A stretch of 64,000 nt of DNA from Bufo bufo (taxonomy: Eukaryota; Chordata; Amphibia; Anura; Bufonidae), in assembly GCF_905171765.1 (NCBI RefSeq), contig NC_053392.1, positions 502,244,556 through 502,308,555 of the forward strand, written 5' to 3'. Position numbers and translations under genes: made by a program. Below the pieces are notes generated by a model. That model was given only the letters and a program-made list of their open reading frames with translations. It searched no databases and was not told the origin of the DNA. Shown here piece by piece: positions 31,611-42,201 of the stretch. Position 1 is the first letter of the stretch; each line of letters opens with the position of its first letter.

Positions 31611-32594
31611 TCACAGGAACGGTTTATACGAAAGGTATTCATTGAGACCATTAGGTGTCACTGATTTTAGTCTGAAGATCCATCTGGTTTCTGCCTTGAG
31701 GATCATTTTGTCCCAATCTCCACCTCTACTGGGCCTGGTGATGTGCTGGATACCTATGAATTTAAGGTAAGTGGTATCCCCATTGTGATATTGGTTCATA
31801 TGGCGGGCCACTGATGTATCTTTCTTATTTTGGACATCATTGATGTGGTCTCTGATTCTACGCCTAAACTCCCTCTTTGTTTTCCCTACATAGTCAAGGG
31901 GGCATGAGCATTGTGCCAGATAAACTACACCCATAGTGAGGCAGTTTATGTAATCACGTATTGAGTACTCTATGTGTGTAGCCGAACTTGTGAAGTTCAT
32001 GGTTTTGGATATTTGACTACAGGCTGTGCACCTTCCACATTTGAAGGTGCCTAGCGGCCTCCTTGACAGCCAGTTTCCGGGGTTCTGAGGGGGCTGGTAG
32101 TGGCTGTTGACCAGTCTATCCTTCAAACTTCTACCTTTTCTGTAAGTTATTAGGGGGTAGGGACCTATAATGTCTTCCAGATCTGGGTCTGTTTTTAGTA
32201 TGTCCCAGTGTCTGGATAGCACCTGTCTCACCTGCTGATGTGCATCATCAAAGGTACCAACGATGCGAGCAGAGTTCTGCTCCTTCGTTGGTCCCCCCTT
32301 CTTCTTGTTGGGTATGAGCAGTGTGTCTCTGTTTGCCGAACATGCTCCCTCAAAGGCCACACGTAGCACTCCGTCTGGGTAGCCTCTTTCCCTGAACCTG
32401 TATCTCAGATCCCTTGCTTCACTCTTGAATTTTTTCATAGTGGAGCAATTACGTCGGAGTCTGAGATACTGGCCCACCAAGTAGGGTGAGTATACAGGGT
32501 GAGTTAGGGTCCGGACTAATAGGCTCCTCCCCAGGGTACCACCCTCCTCTACTATAACAGGCAGACTGGCCTCATTTTGCTGATATAGACCCAT
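31611..32594 (-). CDS. Penelope-like polyprotein C-terminus, GIY-YIG endonuclease
   Basis: The 327-residue frame is open to a natural stop. Residues 1-40 come from the inverted arm and are probably not native protein. The native part begins near GQYLRLRRNCS (41-51), the segment that follows RT in these proteins. A zinc-binding CGRCTAC (C186, C189, C192) precedes the GIY-YIG domain, in which VVYLAQCSC (223-231) and YVGKT (235-239) replace GIY and YIG. Next come R244-R246, H250 and the probable catalytic E302 in KAETRWIFRL. The endonuclease nicks target DNA to prime reverse transcription. The frame has no stops, so the copy is young or under little decay, but without RT it cannot act alone. Confidence 0.88.
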   Translation of the reverse strand: MGLYQQNEASLPVIVEEGGTLGRSLLVRTLTHPVYSPYLVGQYLRLRRNCSTMKKFKSEARDLRYRFRERGYPDGVLRVAFEGACSANRDTLLIPNKKKGGPTKEQNSARIVGTFDDAHQQVRQVLSRHWDILKTDPDLEDIIGPYPLITYRKGRSLKDRLVNSHYQPPQNPGNWLSRRPLGTFKCGRCTACSQISKTMNFTSSATHIEYSIRDYINCLTMGVVYLAQCSCPLDYVGKTKREFRRRIRDHINDVQNKKDTSVARHMNQYHNGDTTYLKFIGIQHITRPSRGGDWDKMILKAETRWIFRLKSVTPNGLNEYLSYKPFL

Positions 32595-33179
32595 AGCGCC
32601 CCCTATCTTCTAATAGTGTAGATTTATACACCATACTGTCTCATTTATTTTATATGACCTAAATAAAAGTTATATATTAATCTAAATACAACAAGGCATC
32701 CTCAGTTCCGTATTTCTAATCAACAAAATACAATTACCAAAACACATTGGGCTCTGCCTGTGATACAATTACCAAACATAATGGGCTAACTTAATCACTC
32801 ACAGACAGAAAACACACATTTTTCCCAAAACACAGAAAACAGAAACCTCAAAACCCCACATAGCCCCATAATGTATACATCCATGGATAGCTCTGATCTG
32901 GGTGAACAACATATCCAAAAATAAAACAGATCCGAGCAGGGGTTCCTGAATTCCATGAAAGTCACATTTGGCCGACCGCAAGCATGGCTTTCCTGCCCAA
33001 AACAGTTCCACAGATTTAAGCTGTGCGGCCGGTCTGTCTTCTCCTTCAAAGTTAGTATATGGGCCATAATCCTGAGGCAAGAGGCTGGCAAACAGGCCCC
33101 TCCAAAACCCAGTGGCGAGGTTAGTTTCGCCACAGTTTTTTTATAAAGCTGACTGGGGGCAGCAACTACTGTGAGGTGG

Positions 33180-35090
33180 CTGTGGGCATAACTAATTTGA
33201 GGGGGCACATATCTGGCATAACTCCTATGAGGGAGCACATATCGGGGCATATCTACTGCGAGAGGCACATAATCTAGCATAACTACTTTGAAGAGGCACA
33301 TAATCTGGCATAACTACTGTAAGGGGGCACATAATCTGGCATACACACTGTGAGGGGGCACATATTTGGGCATATCTACTGCGAGAGGCACATAATCTTG
33401 CATAACTACTGTGAAAAGGCACATAATCTGGCATAACTACTGTTAGAAGGCACATATCTGGCATAACTACTGTGAGGGAGGCATATATCTGGGCATAACT
33501 ACAGTGAGGGGCACATAATCTGGCATAAATACTGTGAGGAGGCCCGTAATCTGGCATAACTACCGTTAGGGGGCACATATCTGGGCATATCTACTGTGAG
33601 GGGTACATAATCTGGCATAACTACTGTGAGGAGGCACATAATCTGGCATAACTACCGTACTGCCGGGCTGTTGCTTCCATAGTGAAGCAGGGAGTACTCT
33701 CCGTTCCCTGCTTCACTGTTCTTCTGAGCGCACCCCCTGCTGGCCACACATCACGCTGCTGGCTGTGGAAGGAGCGCTGAAGGCCCGGGAATCAGCCTCC
33801 AGCACAGCCAGCAGTGCGATGTGAGTGTGGGAGCGCGTCATCAGGAAAAAAGGTAAGCATGTGTTTTTTTTTTATTTATAAAGCTGACTGGGGCAACAAC
33901 TACTGTGAGGGGTTTGTGGGCATGACTAATTTGAGGGGGCACATAATCTAGCATAACTACTGTGAAGAGGCACTTAGTTTGGCAGAACTACTGTGAGTAG
34001 GCACATAATCTGGCATAACTACTGTGAGGGGGCACATATCTGGGCATATCTACTGTGAGGGGGCACATATCTGGGCATATCTACTGTGAGGGGCACATAT
34101 CTGGGCATATCTACTGTGAGGGGGCACATATCTGGGCATATCTACTGTGAGGGGCCCATATCTGGGCATATCTACTGTGAGGGGCACATATCTGGGCATA
34201 TCTACAGTGAGGGGCACATAGCTAGGCATAACTACTGTGAGGGGCACATAATTTGGCAGAACTACTGTGAGGGGGCACATATCTGGTCATAACTACTGTA
34301 AGGGGCAGATAATCTGGCCATAACTACTGTGAGGGGGCACATAATCTGGGCATAACTACTGTGAGGGGGCACATATCTGGCCATAACTACTGTGAGGGGC
34401 ACATAATCTGGCCATGACTACTGTGAGGGGGCATATTTGTAAATAACTACAGTGAGGGAGCACATAATCTGGCCATAACTACTGTGGGGCGGCACATAAT
34501 CTGGCCATAACTACTGTGGGGTGGCACATAATCTGGCCATAACCACTGTGAGGGGGCACATAATCTGGCATAACTACTGTGAGGGGGCACATATCTGGGC
34601 ATATCTACTGTGAGGGGCCATATCTGGGCATATCTACTGTGAGGGGCACATAGCTGGGCATAACTACTGTGAGGGGGCACATAATTTGGCAGAACTACTG
34701 TGAGGGGGCACATATCTGGGCATATCTACTGCGAGAGGCACATAATCTAGCATAACTACTGTGAAGAGGCACATAATTTGGCAGAACTACTGTGAGTGGG
34801 CACATATCTGGGTATATCTACTGTGAGGGGCACACATCTGAGCATATCTACTGCGAGAGGCACATAATATAGCATAACTACTGTGAAAAGGCACATAATC
34901 TGGCATAACTACTGTTAGAAGGCACATATCTGGCATAACTACTGTGAGGGAGGCACATATCTGGGCATAACTACTGTGAGGGGAACATAATCTGGCATAA
35001 CTATTGTGAGGAGGCACATAATCTGGCATAACTACTGTTAGGGGGCACATATCTGGGCATATCTACTGTGAGGGGCACATAATCTGGGGA
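33180..35090. repeat. Minisatellite, about 30-37-bp units (CATAACTACTGTGAGGGGGC)
   Basis: Dozens of imperfect units of the form CATAACTACTGTGAGGGGGC followed by ACATAATCTGG fill this part of the hAT. Variants with CATATCTACTG cluster at 34040-34210. Several reading frames stay open merely because of the repeat. The same units recur at 54715-55250. Confidence 0.92.
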
Positions 35091-36121
35091 CTGAGAGGCA
35101 TAATGGGGGCTGAGAGACGCATAATGGGGGCTGATGAGAGGCATAAGGGCTGATAATGGGGGCTGATGAGAGGCATGGGGCTCTCATCTGAGGTCTGATT
35201 GGGGGTAATTTACATTGGGGTTTTTGCTGAGGTCTGATATGAGGTCTTATTGGGGTCTTATTTACATTGGGGGTCTGATTGGGGCTGTCAGCTGAGGTCT
35301 GATTAACATTGGTGGTCTGACCCGACGTGTAATGAAAAATATTTATTTTTCTTATTGTCCCCCTCTAAAACCTAGGTGCCTCTTATAGGTCTCCTGAACT
35401 GCAGAGCGGTGCCCACTTCCAGCCCTGAGCCCAGCTGCCCCCTGCCCAGAGCACTGATCCTGAGCCTGCTGGAGTCTTCAGAACTGTAAGTATTTACAGT
35501 AATTCACAGTAAGCTATAGTAAAACAACTAATATATATATATATATGTGAGTAAGGGTGCTGGGTGGTTGGAGAAGGTGGGGGGGTGGTAAAGAGAAATT
35601 CTGTACCAAGTGTAGGTGATGTGGGCGGCGCAATATGTGTGTGGGTGTGACTTGAGGGTGGGCGGGGCACAGGGGCCCCATAATCTCCTATTGCCCGGGT
35701 GCCCAATGAGTTGTCAGTCTGCCCCTGTGCAGATGGTTGTATTATCAGTAACGGAAGCATTTTTGCTGAGCCCTGCCGGATCCAGCAAAAACGCTAGTGT
35801 GAAATTAAAAAAGTTGGAAAAAGTTTTACTATGTCATTAGGAACATCTTAATAAAATGTTATTTAAACATTTAGTTACTCTTTAAATTTCAGACACATAC
35901 CTATAAGCTCAACTATAGACTTTCTTTGGCTGTGTGATTTAGCATGCAAATACACAGTATATCTATAACTCATTCTGACTTTGACCCTGACCTATGAAGA
36001 GTCAAATATTAAAGTCTGAGTCAGGTGTCAGGGTCAGGTGTCAGGATCAGCTATCACACCGACATTATTCTGATACTTGACTATGATATTTGACCATGTC
36101 CTAAAATGAACACTGTGCTGT

Positions 36122-36292
36122 AAGGGTGGTGTCACACATCTTTTTGTGTCAGTTTTTGAGCTAAAGTCAGAAGTGGGTTGAAAGGGAATGAGAAATATAA
36201 AGGAAATACTTCTCCTTCTGGGTCCACTTCTGGATTTGGCTCAATAAACTGCACCAAAAACTGCCACAAATATCGCTATACAACAGCACCCT
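36122..36292. repeat. Probable palindromic MITE
   Basis: AAGGGTGGTGTCACACATC and TACAACAGCACCCTTA form imperfect inverted ends, with AGTTTTTGAGC and CAAAAACTGCC mirrored inside. It abuts the next element. Confidence 0.45.
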
Positions 36293-36294
36293 TA

Positions 36295-36750
36295 GGCCTC
36301 GTTCACATTTCCGTGTCAGTGACACATCCGTGAAAAAAAGCATACGTGTTTCATCCGTGAAGATGTCCATGAAGGATCAGTGGTTGGTCCATGTGTCCGT
36401 TTTTACCATCCGTGTGTCATCCTTAATTCACTGACGTTGCTCAGCTGAAAAATTCATTTCCAAAGAATCTCCTATCAGTCTTCAGTGAAAAATGGACACA
36501 CCACGGATGCCATCTGTGGAGTGTCCATGATTTTCACTGACCCATAAACTTCAATGGGCATGCTTGGTCCGCATTACGGATCAAAGTAGTGCATGTCTCC
36601 ATGATTATTATTTTTTACTGACCCACGGTCAGTAAAAAAATACTGGCATGTGAACAGACACATTTAAATTAATGGGTATATGTGGTGTCCGTGGAAAATG
36701 CGGACAGCACACGTCAGTGAAAAACGGAAACGTGGACAAGGCCATATACT
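36295..36750. repeat. Foldback MITE (CCTCGTTCACATTTCCGTG)
   Basis: GGCCTCGTTCACATTTCCGT at the left is mirrored by ACGGAAACGTGGACAAGGCC at the right. Inner blocks such as CATCCGTG and CACGGATG continue the palindrome. There is no coding content. Confidence 0.55.
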
Positions 36751-36945
36751 GATCCTGAGTTAAAGCCAGTATTATACACAAAACTGCATTTACAATTTTC
36801 CATACTTTACAGCTGAAATCTCCCAGCATTTCTTGAGGGCTCAATGTCCACTCTGAGCTTTCTGTGATGATTTACATTGTCAGAAATTTTGTCTTTACAC
36901 CAAATTCTGAACAGTAACTTGATTCAGGAATGGGCATACCATATA

Positions 36946-38560
36946 CAGAAAAAAGTATGTGAACCCTTTGTAGTTATATAGATTTTTACACAAATTGGTC
37001 ATAAAATGTGATCTGATCTTCATCTAAGTCACAACAATAGACAATCACAGTCTGCTTAAACTAATAACACACAAATAATTAAATGTTACCATGTTTTTAT
37101 TGAACACACCATGTGAATATTCACAGTGCAGGTGGAAAAAGTATGTGAACCCTTGGATTTAATAACTGGTTGAACCTCCTTTGGCAGCAATAACTTCAAC
37201 CAAACTTTTCCTGTAGTTGTAGATCAGACGTGCACAACGGTCAGGAGTAATTCTTGACCATTCCTCTTTACAGAATTGTTTCAGTTCAGCAATATTCTTG
37301 GGATGTCTGGTGTGAATCGCTTTCTTGAGGTCATGCCACAGCATCTCAATCGGGTTGAGGTCAGGACTCTGACTGGGCCACTCCAGAAGTCGTATTTTCT
37401 TCTGTTTAAGCCATTCTGTTGTTTATTTACTTCTATGCTTTGAGCTGTTGTCCTGTTGCAACACTCATCTTCTGTTGAGCTTCAGCTGGTGGACAGATGG
37501 CCTTAAGTTCTCCTGCAAAATGTCTTGATAAACATGGGAATTCATTTTTCCTTCGATGATAGCAATCCAACCAGGCCCTGACGCAGCAAAGCAGCCCCAA
37601 ACCATGATGCCCCCACCACCATACTTCACAGTTGGGATGAGGTTTTGATGTTGGTGTGCTGTGCCTCTTTTTCTCCACACATAGTGTTGTGTGTTTCTTC
37701 CAAACAACTCAACTTTGGTTTCATCTGTCCACAGAATATTTTGCCAGTAATGCTGTGGAACATCCAGGTGCTCTTGTGCAAACTGTAAACGTGCAACAAT
37801 GTTTTTTTTTGACAGCAGTGGCTTCCTCTGTGGTATCCTCCCATGAAATCCATTCTTGTTTAGTGTTTTATGTATCATAGATTCACTAACATGGATGTTA
37901 GCATATGCCAGAGACTTTTGTAAGTCTTTAGCTGACACTCTAGGATTCTTCTTCACCTCATTGAGCAGTCTGCGCTGTGCTCTTGCAGTCATCTTTAAAG
38001 TATGCCCACTCCTAGGGAGAGTAGCAGCAGTGCTGAACTTTCTCCATTTATAGACAATTTGTCTTACCATGGACTGATACACAGCAAGGCTTTTGGAGAT
38101 ACTTTTATAACCCTTTCCAGCTTTATGCAAGTCAACAATTCTTAATCGTAGGTCTTCTGAGAGCTCTTTTGTGCGAGGCATCATTCACATCAGGCAATGC
38201 TTTTTGTGAAAAACAAACTCAGAACTGGTGTGTGTTTTTTATAGGGCAGGGCAGCTGTAACCAACACCTCCAATCTCATCTCATTGATTGAACTCCAGTT
38301 GGCTGATACCTCACTCCAATTAGCTCTTGGAGATGTCATTAGTCTAGGGGTTCACATACTTTTTCCACCTACACTGTGAATGTTTACATGGTGTGTTCAA
38401 TAAAAACATGGTAACATTTAATTCTTTGTGTGTTATTAGTTTAAGCAGACTGTGATTGTCTATTGTTGTCACTTAGATGAAGACCAGATCACATTTTATG
38501 ACCAATTTGTGCAGAAATCCATATAATTCCAAAGGGTTCACATACTTTTTCTTGCAACTG
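36946..38560 (-). mobile_element. Tc1-like transposon, full length, transposase dead
   Basis: It is 1615 bases with inverted ends of at least 200 bases (CAGAAAAAAGTATGTGAACCC; the right end reads AGGGTTCACATACTTTTTCT then TGCAACTG), and TA at 36944-36945 and 38561-38562. The GTATGTGAACCCTT motif also recurs at the inner edges of the repeats. The same family is present at 44592-46175 in the opposite orientation. Confidence 0.9.
37159..38184 (-). pseudogene. Tc1-like DD34E transposase with nonsense mutations
   Basis: From 38184 ([20 protein letters not shown]) come two helix-turn-helix DNA-binding domains ([24 protein letters not shown] preceded by paired-like HTH) and the catalytic core with first D in WTDETKVELFG and the glycine-rich GGGGIMVWGCF. 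The frame stops at 37465-37467, where TGA replaces the tryptophan codon seen in the sister copy. A second stop (TAA for a serine codon) lies near 37430. The distal part, including [10 protein letters not shown], continues to 37159. The second D (QQDN) and the E of the SPDLNPIE motif survive in the DNA. Confidence 0.88.
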
Positions 38561-38562
38561 TA

Positions 38563-38900
38563 TGTGTGGTGTGCCTTCCAATCACTACTATGGAAGTTTT
38601 GAAAATAGCCAAGTGAGAGCAGCTCTTTTCAGAATTCCCATAGTAATAAATGGAGAGCACACCGCACATGCATAGCCACCTCTCCATTCACCACTATGGG
38701 ACTGCCAGATAGAGCAGAGCCATCGCTCGACTATTTTCAGAACTCCCATAGCCATGAATGAAGGGTGGCTGCACTTGTGCCGTGTGCTATCCTTTATTTC
38801 AGGAGGCTCGTTCTGAAGATAGGAGAAATCCCAGAGGTGGGACCCACAGATATCTGACATTAAAGGCATAGCCTAGAGATATACCATCAATGTCTCAGAT
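38563..38900. repeat. Fragment of a TTAA-type MITE
   Basis: The right end GTCTCAGATGGGAATAACCC then TTTAA matches the family at 21860-22307 in ending and in the preceding GATATACCATCAATG. The left part is truncated or separated by the Tc1 insertion. Confidence 0.5.
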
Positions 38901-39160
38901 GGGAATAACCCTTTAACTGCACCCACTGCAGTATAGGAGCTGCGCTGAGCTATAAAGGGGCAGGTCTGATGTCCCTTTGGTTGTTTGCAATGACCATGCC
39001 AGCCTATGCCATGAGGCAAGATGAGAATCTTCCCTCTCATTGCACCAGCACCATACAATGAAAAGCGATTCCTGATTAAGTAAATTGTAACTAATCAAAT
39101 TTCTTGATGAAGTTTGGCAAAGCTGGCAAATTTTATTTTTTTAAAGTTCGCTTATCACTA
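38901..39160. other. Unassigned spacer
   Basis: A short, probably repeat-derived stretch (CTATAAAGGGGCAGGTCTGATG) with no gene. Confidence 0.3.
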
Positions 39161-39267
39161 ATAGGACTACAGGGGGAGTGAGCTTTATATATGCAGGGCA
39201 TTGTACCATGGGGGAAGAGCATTATATAACAGGGGTATTATACTATGGAGGACAGCATATATATATA

Positions 39268-40203
39268 CAGTACAGACCAAAAGTTTGGACACACCTTCTC
39301 ATTCAAAGAGTTTTCTTTATTTTCATGACTATGAAGGCATCAAAACTATGAATTAACACATGTGGAATTATATACATAACAAACAAGTGTGAAACAACTG
39401 AAAATATGTCATATTCTAGGTTCTTCAAAGTAGCCACCTTTTGCTTTGATTACTGCTTTGCATACTCTTGGCATTCTCTTGATGAGCTTCAAGAGGTAGT
39501 CCCCTGAAATGGTCTTCCAACAGTCTTGAAGGAGTTCCCAGAGATGCTAAGCACTTGTTGGCCCTTTTGCCTCCACTCTGCGGTCCAGCTCACCCCAAAC
39601 CATCTTGAATGGGTTCAGGTCCGGTGACTGTGGAGGCCAGGTCATCTGGCGCAGCACCCCATCACTCTCCTTCATGGTCAAATAGCCCTTACTTTCAAAG
39701 TTTTCCCAAGTTTTCGGCTGACTGACTGACCTTCATTTCTTAAAGTAATGATGGCCACTAGTTTTTCTTTACTTAGCTGCTTTTTTCTTGTCATAATACA
39801 AATTCTAACAGTCTATTCAGTAGGACTATCAGCTGTGTATCCACCTGACTTCTCCTCAATGCCACTGATGGTCCCAACCCCATTTATAAGGCAAGAAATC
39901 CCACTTATTAAACCTGACAGGGCACACCTGTGAAGTGAAAACCATTTCAGGGGACTACCTCTTGAAGCTCATCAAGAGAATGCCAAGAGTGTGCAAAGCA
40001 ATAATCAAAGCAAAAGGTGGCTACTTTGAAGAAGCTAGAATATTACATATTTTCAGTTGTTTCACACTTGTTTGTTATGTATATAATTCCACATGTGTTA
40101 ATTCATAGTTTTGATGCCTTCAGTGTGAATCTACAATTTTCATAGTCATGAAAATAAAGAAAACTCTTTGAATGAGAAGGTGTGTCCAAACTTTTGGTCT
40201 GTA

Positions 40204-40206
<3 letters not shown>
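39268..40206 (-). mobile_element. Internally deleted Tc1-like element (derivative 1)
   Basis: It is 939 bases, with ends CAGTACAGACCAAAAGTTTG and its inverse, and TA on both sides. On the minus strand a transposase N-terminus is joined directly to a C-terminal SPDLNP segment, so the catalytic core is gone. The two terminal repeats are about 250 bases long and both include the transposase C-terminal coding sequence (LLKLIKRMPRVCKAVIKAKG). The copy at 58730-59482 has the same deletion junction. Confidence 0.85.

Positions 40207-40244
<38 letters not shown>
40207..40244. repeat. (TA)n microsatellite between two Tc1-like elements
   Basis: About 18 TA units join the right end of one Tc1-like element to the left end of the next. 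It supplies TA target sites and may have grown from them. Confidence 0.9.
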
Positions 40245-40247
<3 letters not shown>

Positions 40248-41826
40248 TGCTCAAAAAAATAAAGGGAGCACTTAAACAACACAATGTAACTCCAAGTCAA
40301 TCACACTTCTGTGAAATCAAACTGTCCACTTAGAAAGCAACACTGAGTGACAATCAATTTCACATGCTGTTGCTCAAATGGGATAGACAACAGGTGGAAA
40401 TTATAGGCAATTAGCAAGACACCCCCAATAAAGGAGTGGTTCTGCAGGTGGTGACCACAGACCACTTCTCAGTTCCTATGCTTCCTGGCTCATGTTTTGG
40501 TCACTTTTGAATGCTGGCGGTGCTTTCACTCTAGTGGTAGCATGAGACGGAGTCTACAACCCACACAAGTGGCTCAAGTAGTGCAGCTTATCCAGGATGG
40601 CACATCAATGCGAGCTGTGGCAAGAAGGTTTGCTGTGTCTGTCAGCGTAGTGTCCAGAGCATGGAGGCGATACCAGAAGACAGGCCAGTACATCAGGAGA
40701 CGTGGAGGAGGCCGTAGGAGGGCAACAACCCAGCAGCAGGACCGCTACCTCCGCCTTTGTGCAAGAAGGAACAGGAGGAGCACTGCCAGAGCCCTGCAAA
40801 ATGACCTCCAGCAGGCCACAAATGTGCATGTGTCTGCTCAAACGGTCAGAAACAGACTCCATGAGGGTGATATGAGAGCCCGACGTCCACAGGTGGGGGT
40901 TGTGCTTACAGCCCAACACCGTGCAGGACGTTTGGCATTTGCCAGAGAACACCAAGATTGGCAAATTCGCCACTGGTGCCCTGTGCTCTTCACAGATGAA
41001 AGCAGGTTCACACTGAGCACATGTGACAGACGTGACAGAGTCTGGAGACGCCGTGGGGAACGTTCTGCTGCCTGCAACATCCTCCAGCATGACCGGTTTG
41101 GCATTGGGTCAGTAATGGTGTGGGGTGGCATTTCTTTGGAGGGCCACACAGCCCTCCATGTGCTCGCCAGAGGTAGCCTGACTGCCATTAGGTACCGAGA
41201 TGAGATCCTGAGACCCCTTGTGAGACCATATGCTGGTGCGGTTGGCCCTGGGTTCCTCCTAATGCAAGACAATGTTAGACCTCATGTGGCTGGAGTGTGT
41301 CAGCAGTTCCTGCAAGACGAAGGCATTGATGCTATGGACTGGCCCACCCGTTCCCCAGACCTGAATCCAATTGAGCACATCTGGGACATCATGTCTCGCT
41401 CTATCCACCAACTTCACGTTGCACCACAGACTGTCCAGGAGTTGGCAGATGCTTTAGTCCAGGTCTGGGAGGAGATCCCTCAGGAGACCCTCTGCCACCT
41501 CATCAGGAGCATGCACAGGCGTTGTAGGGAGGTCATACAGGCACGTGGAGGCCACACACACTACTGAGCCTCATTTTGACTTGTTTTAAGGACATTACAT
41601 CAAAGTTGGATCAGCCTGTAGTGTGTTTTTCCACTTTCATTTTGAGTGTGACTCCAAATCCAGACCTCCATGGGTTAAAAAATTTGATTTCCATTTTTTT
41701 ATTATTGTGTGATTTTGTTGTCAGCACATTCAACTATGTAAACAACAAAGTATTTCAGAAGAATATTTAATTAATTCAGATCTAGGATGTATTATTTTTG
41801 TGTTCCCTTTATTTTTTTGAGCAGTG
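40245..41826 (+). mobile_element. Tc1-like transposon, apparently complete
   Basis: It is 1582 bases, flanked by TA at 40243-40244 and 41827-41828. The terminal repeats are short, about 27 bases (CACTGCTCAAAAAAATAAAG and its inverse with one G/A difference). A full transposase frame lies between. This is the only DNA transposon in the window with all autonomous parts. Confidence 0.93.
40542..41567 (+). CDS. Tc1-like DD34E transposase, intact
   Basis: The frame is open from 40497, but the start at 40542 ([14 protein letters not shown]) is preferred because 341 residues is the normal Tc1 length and the 15 upstream residues look non-native. Residues 1-120 hold two helix-turn-helix domains ([20 protein letters not shown]; then ARALQNDL and VRNRL) and a basic GRRRA linker. 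The catalytic triad is D in LFTDESRF, D in LMQDNVRPH and E in [11 protein letters not shown], with 34 residues between the last two. The enzyme cuts at the terminal repeats and inserts at TA. No stop or frameshift is seen. Activity cannot be judged from sequence alone. Confidence 0.92.
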   Translation: MRRSLQPTQVAQVVQLIQDGTSMRAVARRFAVSVSVVSRAWRRYQKTGQYIRRRGGGRRRATTQQQDRYLRLCARRNRRSTARALQNDLQQATNVHVSAQTVRNRLHEGDMRARRPQVGVVLTAQHRAGRLAFAREHQDWQIRHWCPVLFTDESRFTLSTCDRRDRVWRRRGERSAACNILQHDRFGIGSVMVWGGISLEGHTALHVLARGSLTAIRYRDEILRPLVRPYAGAVGPGFLLMQDNVRPHVAGVCQQFLQDEGIDAMDWPTRSPDLNPIEHIWDIMSRSIHQLHVAPQTVQELADALVQVWEEIPQETLCHLIRSMHRRCREVIQARGGHTHY

Positions 41827-42201
41827 TATATATAGATGGGGCACTACTATACTGCAGTAGGGTAGAGCTTTATATATACGGAGGCATTATACTACAGTTG
41901 GAGAGCATTTTATATACAGGGGCATTATACTATTGAGGAACTACAGTGGAGGAGAGCATTATACAGTCAGGTCCATAAATATTGGGACATGGACACAATT
42001 GTAACATTTTTGGTTCTATACACCACCACAATGGATTTGAAATGAATCGAACAAGATGTGCTTTACCTGCAGACTGTAAGCTTTAATTTGAGGGTATTTA
42101 CATCCAAATCAGGTGAACGGTGCAGGAATTACAACAGTTTGTATATGTGCCTCCCACTTGTTAAGGGACTAAAAGTAATGGGACAGAATAATAATCATAA
42201 A

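Larger units (their letters stand above)
30039..32717 (-). mobile_element. Penelope-like element, truncated, with inverted arms
   Basis: AATCAACAAAATA flanks the insertion at 30026-30038 and 32718-32730, a 13-base target duplication inside the LTR. The insert has inverted arms of about 240 bases (30106-30345 and 32470-32716). It encodes a GIY-YIG endonuclease on the minus strand and carries a hammerhead ribozyme at 30487-30531. The reverse transcriptase domain is absent, as expected of a 5'-truncated copy. Inverted terminal segments and long irregular duplications are typical of Penelope-like elements. Confidence 0.87.
29596..33134 (-). mobile_element. Solo LTR (5-bp target duplication) split by a Penelope-like element
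   Basis: The sequence from TGTAACGGATCTCCTG to TTAGTTTCGCCACA is flanked by GTTTT at 29591-29595 and 33135-33139. TG...CA ends and a 5-base duplication fit a Gypsy or ERV LTR. No internal coding region or second LTR is present, so it is a solo LTR of about 850 bases once the Penelope insertion is removed. Minus orientation is preferred because TGTGGCGAAACTAAC would then be the start. Confidence 0.75.
29259..35727. mobile_element. Non-autonomous hAT element, 8-bp target duplication, rich in minisatellite
   Basis: The 8-base duplication TGCAGATG lies at 29251-29258 and 35728-35735. The ends CAGGAGCGAACTGAC and its inverted partner (GTCAGTCTGCCCCTG) are the CAG-starting repeats of hAT elements. 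No transposase is present. It contains a duplicated block (GCCAGCAGTGCGATGTGAGT at 29520 and 33806) and a large minisatellite at 33180-35090. A solo LTR is inserted at 29596-33134. Without that insertion it is about 2.9 kb. Confidence 0.85.
28851..35806. mobile_element. Short element with TAATTTGACACTAGCG ends, split by a hAT
   Basis: TAATTTGACACTAGCGTTT at 28851 is inverted at AAAAACGCTAGTGTGAAATTA (35787-35806). Between 29251 and 35735 it is interrupted by the hAT. When that is removed, the remaining ~480 bases read as one foldback-type MITE (GATCCGTCATAGGATC, ACCGGATTC and the like). Confidence 0.65.
27624..36115. mobile_element. Long-inverted-repeat element that hosts a deep nest
   Basis: The left arm (27624-28560, less an inserted MITE) matches the reverse complement of 35815-36115. 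Shared blocks are CAGTGTTCATTTTAGGACATGG, ATATCATAGTCAAGTATCAG, ACTGTGTATTTG with ATGCT and AATCACA, and GTATTAAGAT with AAAACTTTTTC. The ends are CAGTGTTC and GAACACTG. CTGTAA lies just outside both ends, a possible partial target duplication. Most of its present length is later insertions. The superfamily is unassigned; there is no transposase. Confidence 0.65.

Noticed and set aside
33225..35050. Minus-strand frames of 76-117 residues reading MCPLTVVMPDYVP-like repeats
   Set aside because: They are translations of the minisatellite and have no start context or conservation.
33180..35090. CRISPR-like array
   Set aside because: Units are imperfect, without fixed-length unique spacers, and sit within a eukaryotic hAT element. 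It is a minisatellite.
40605..41272. Minus-strand frames of 144-161 residues inside the intact Tc1-like element
   Set aside because: They are antisense to the transposase and have no independent support.
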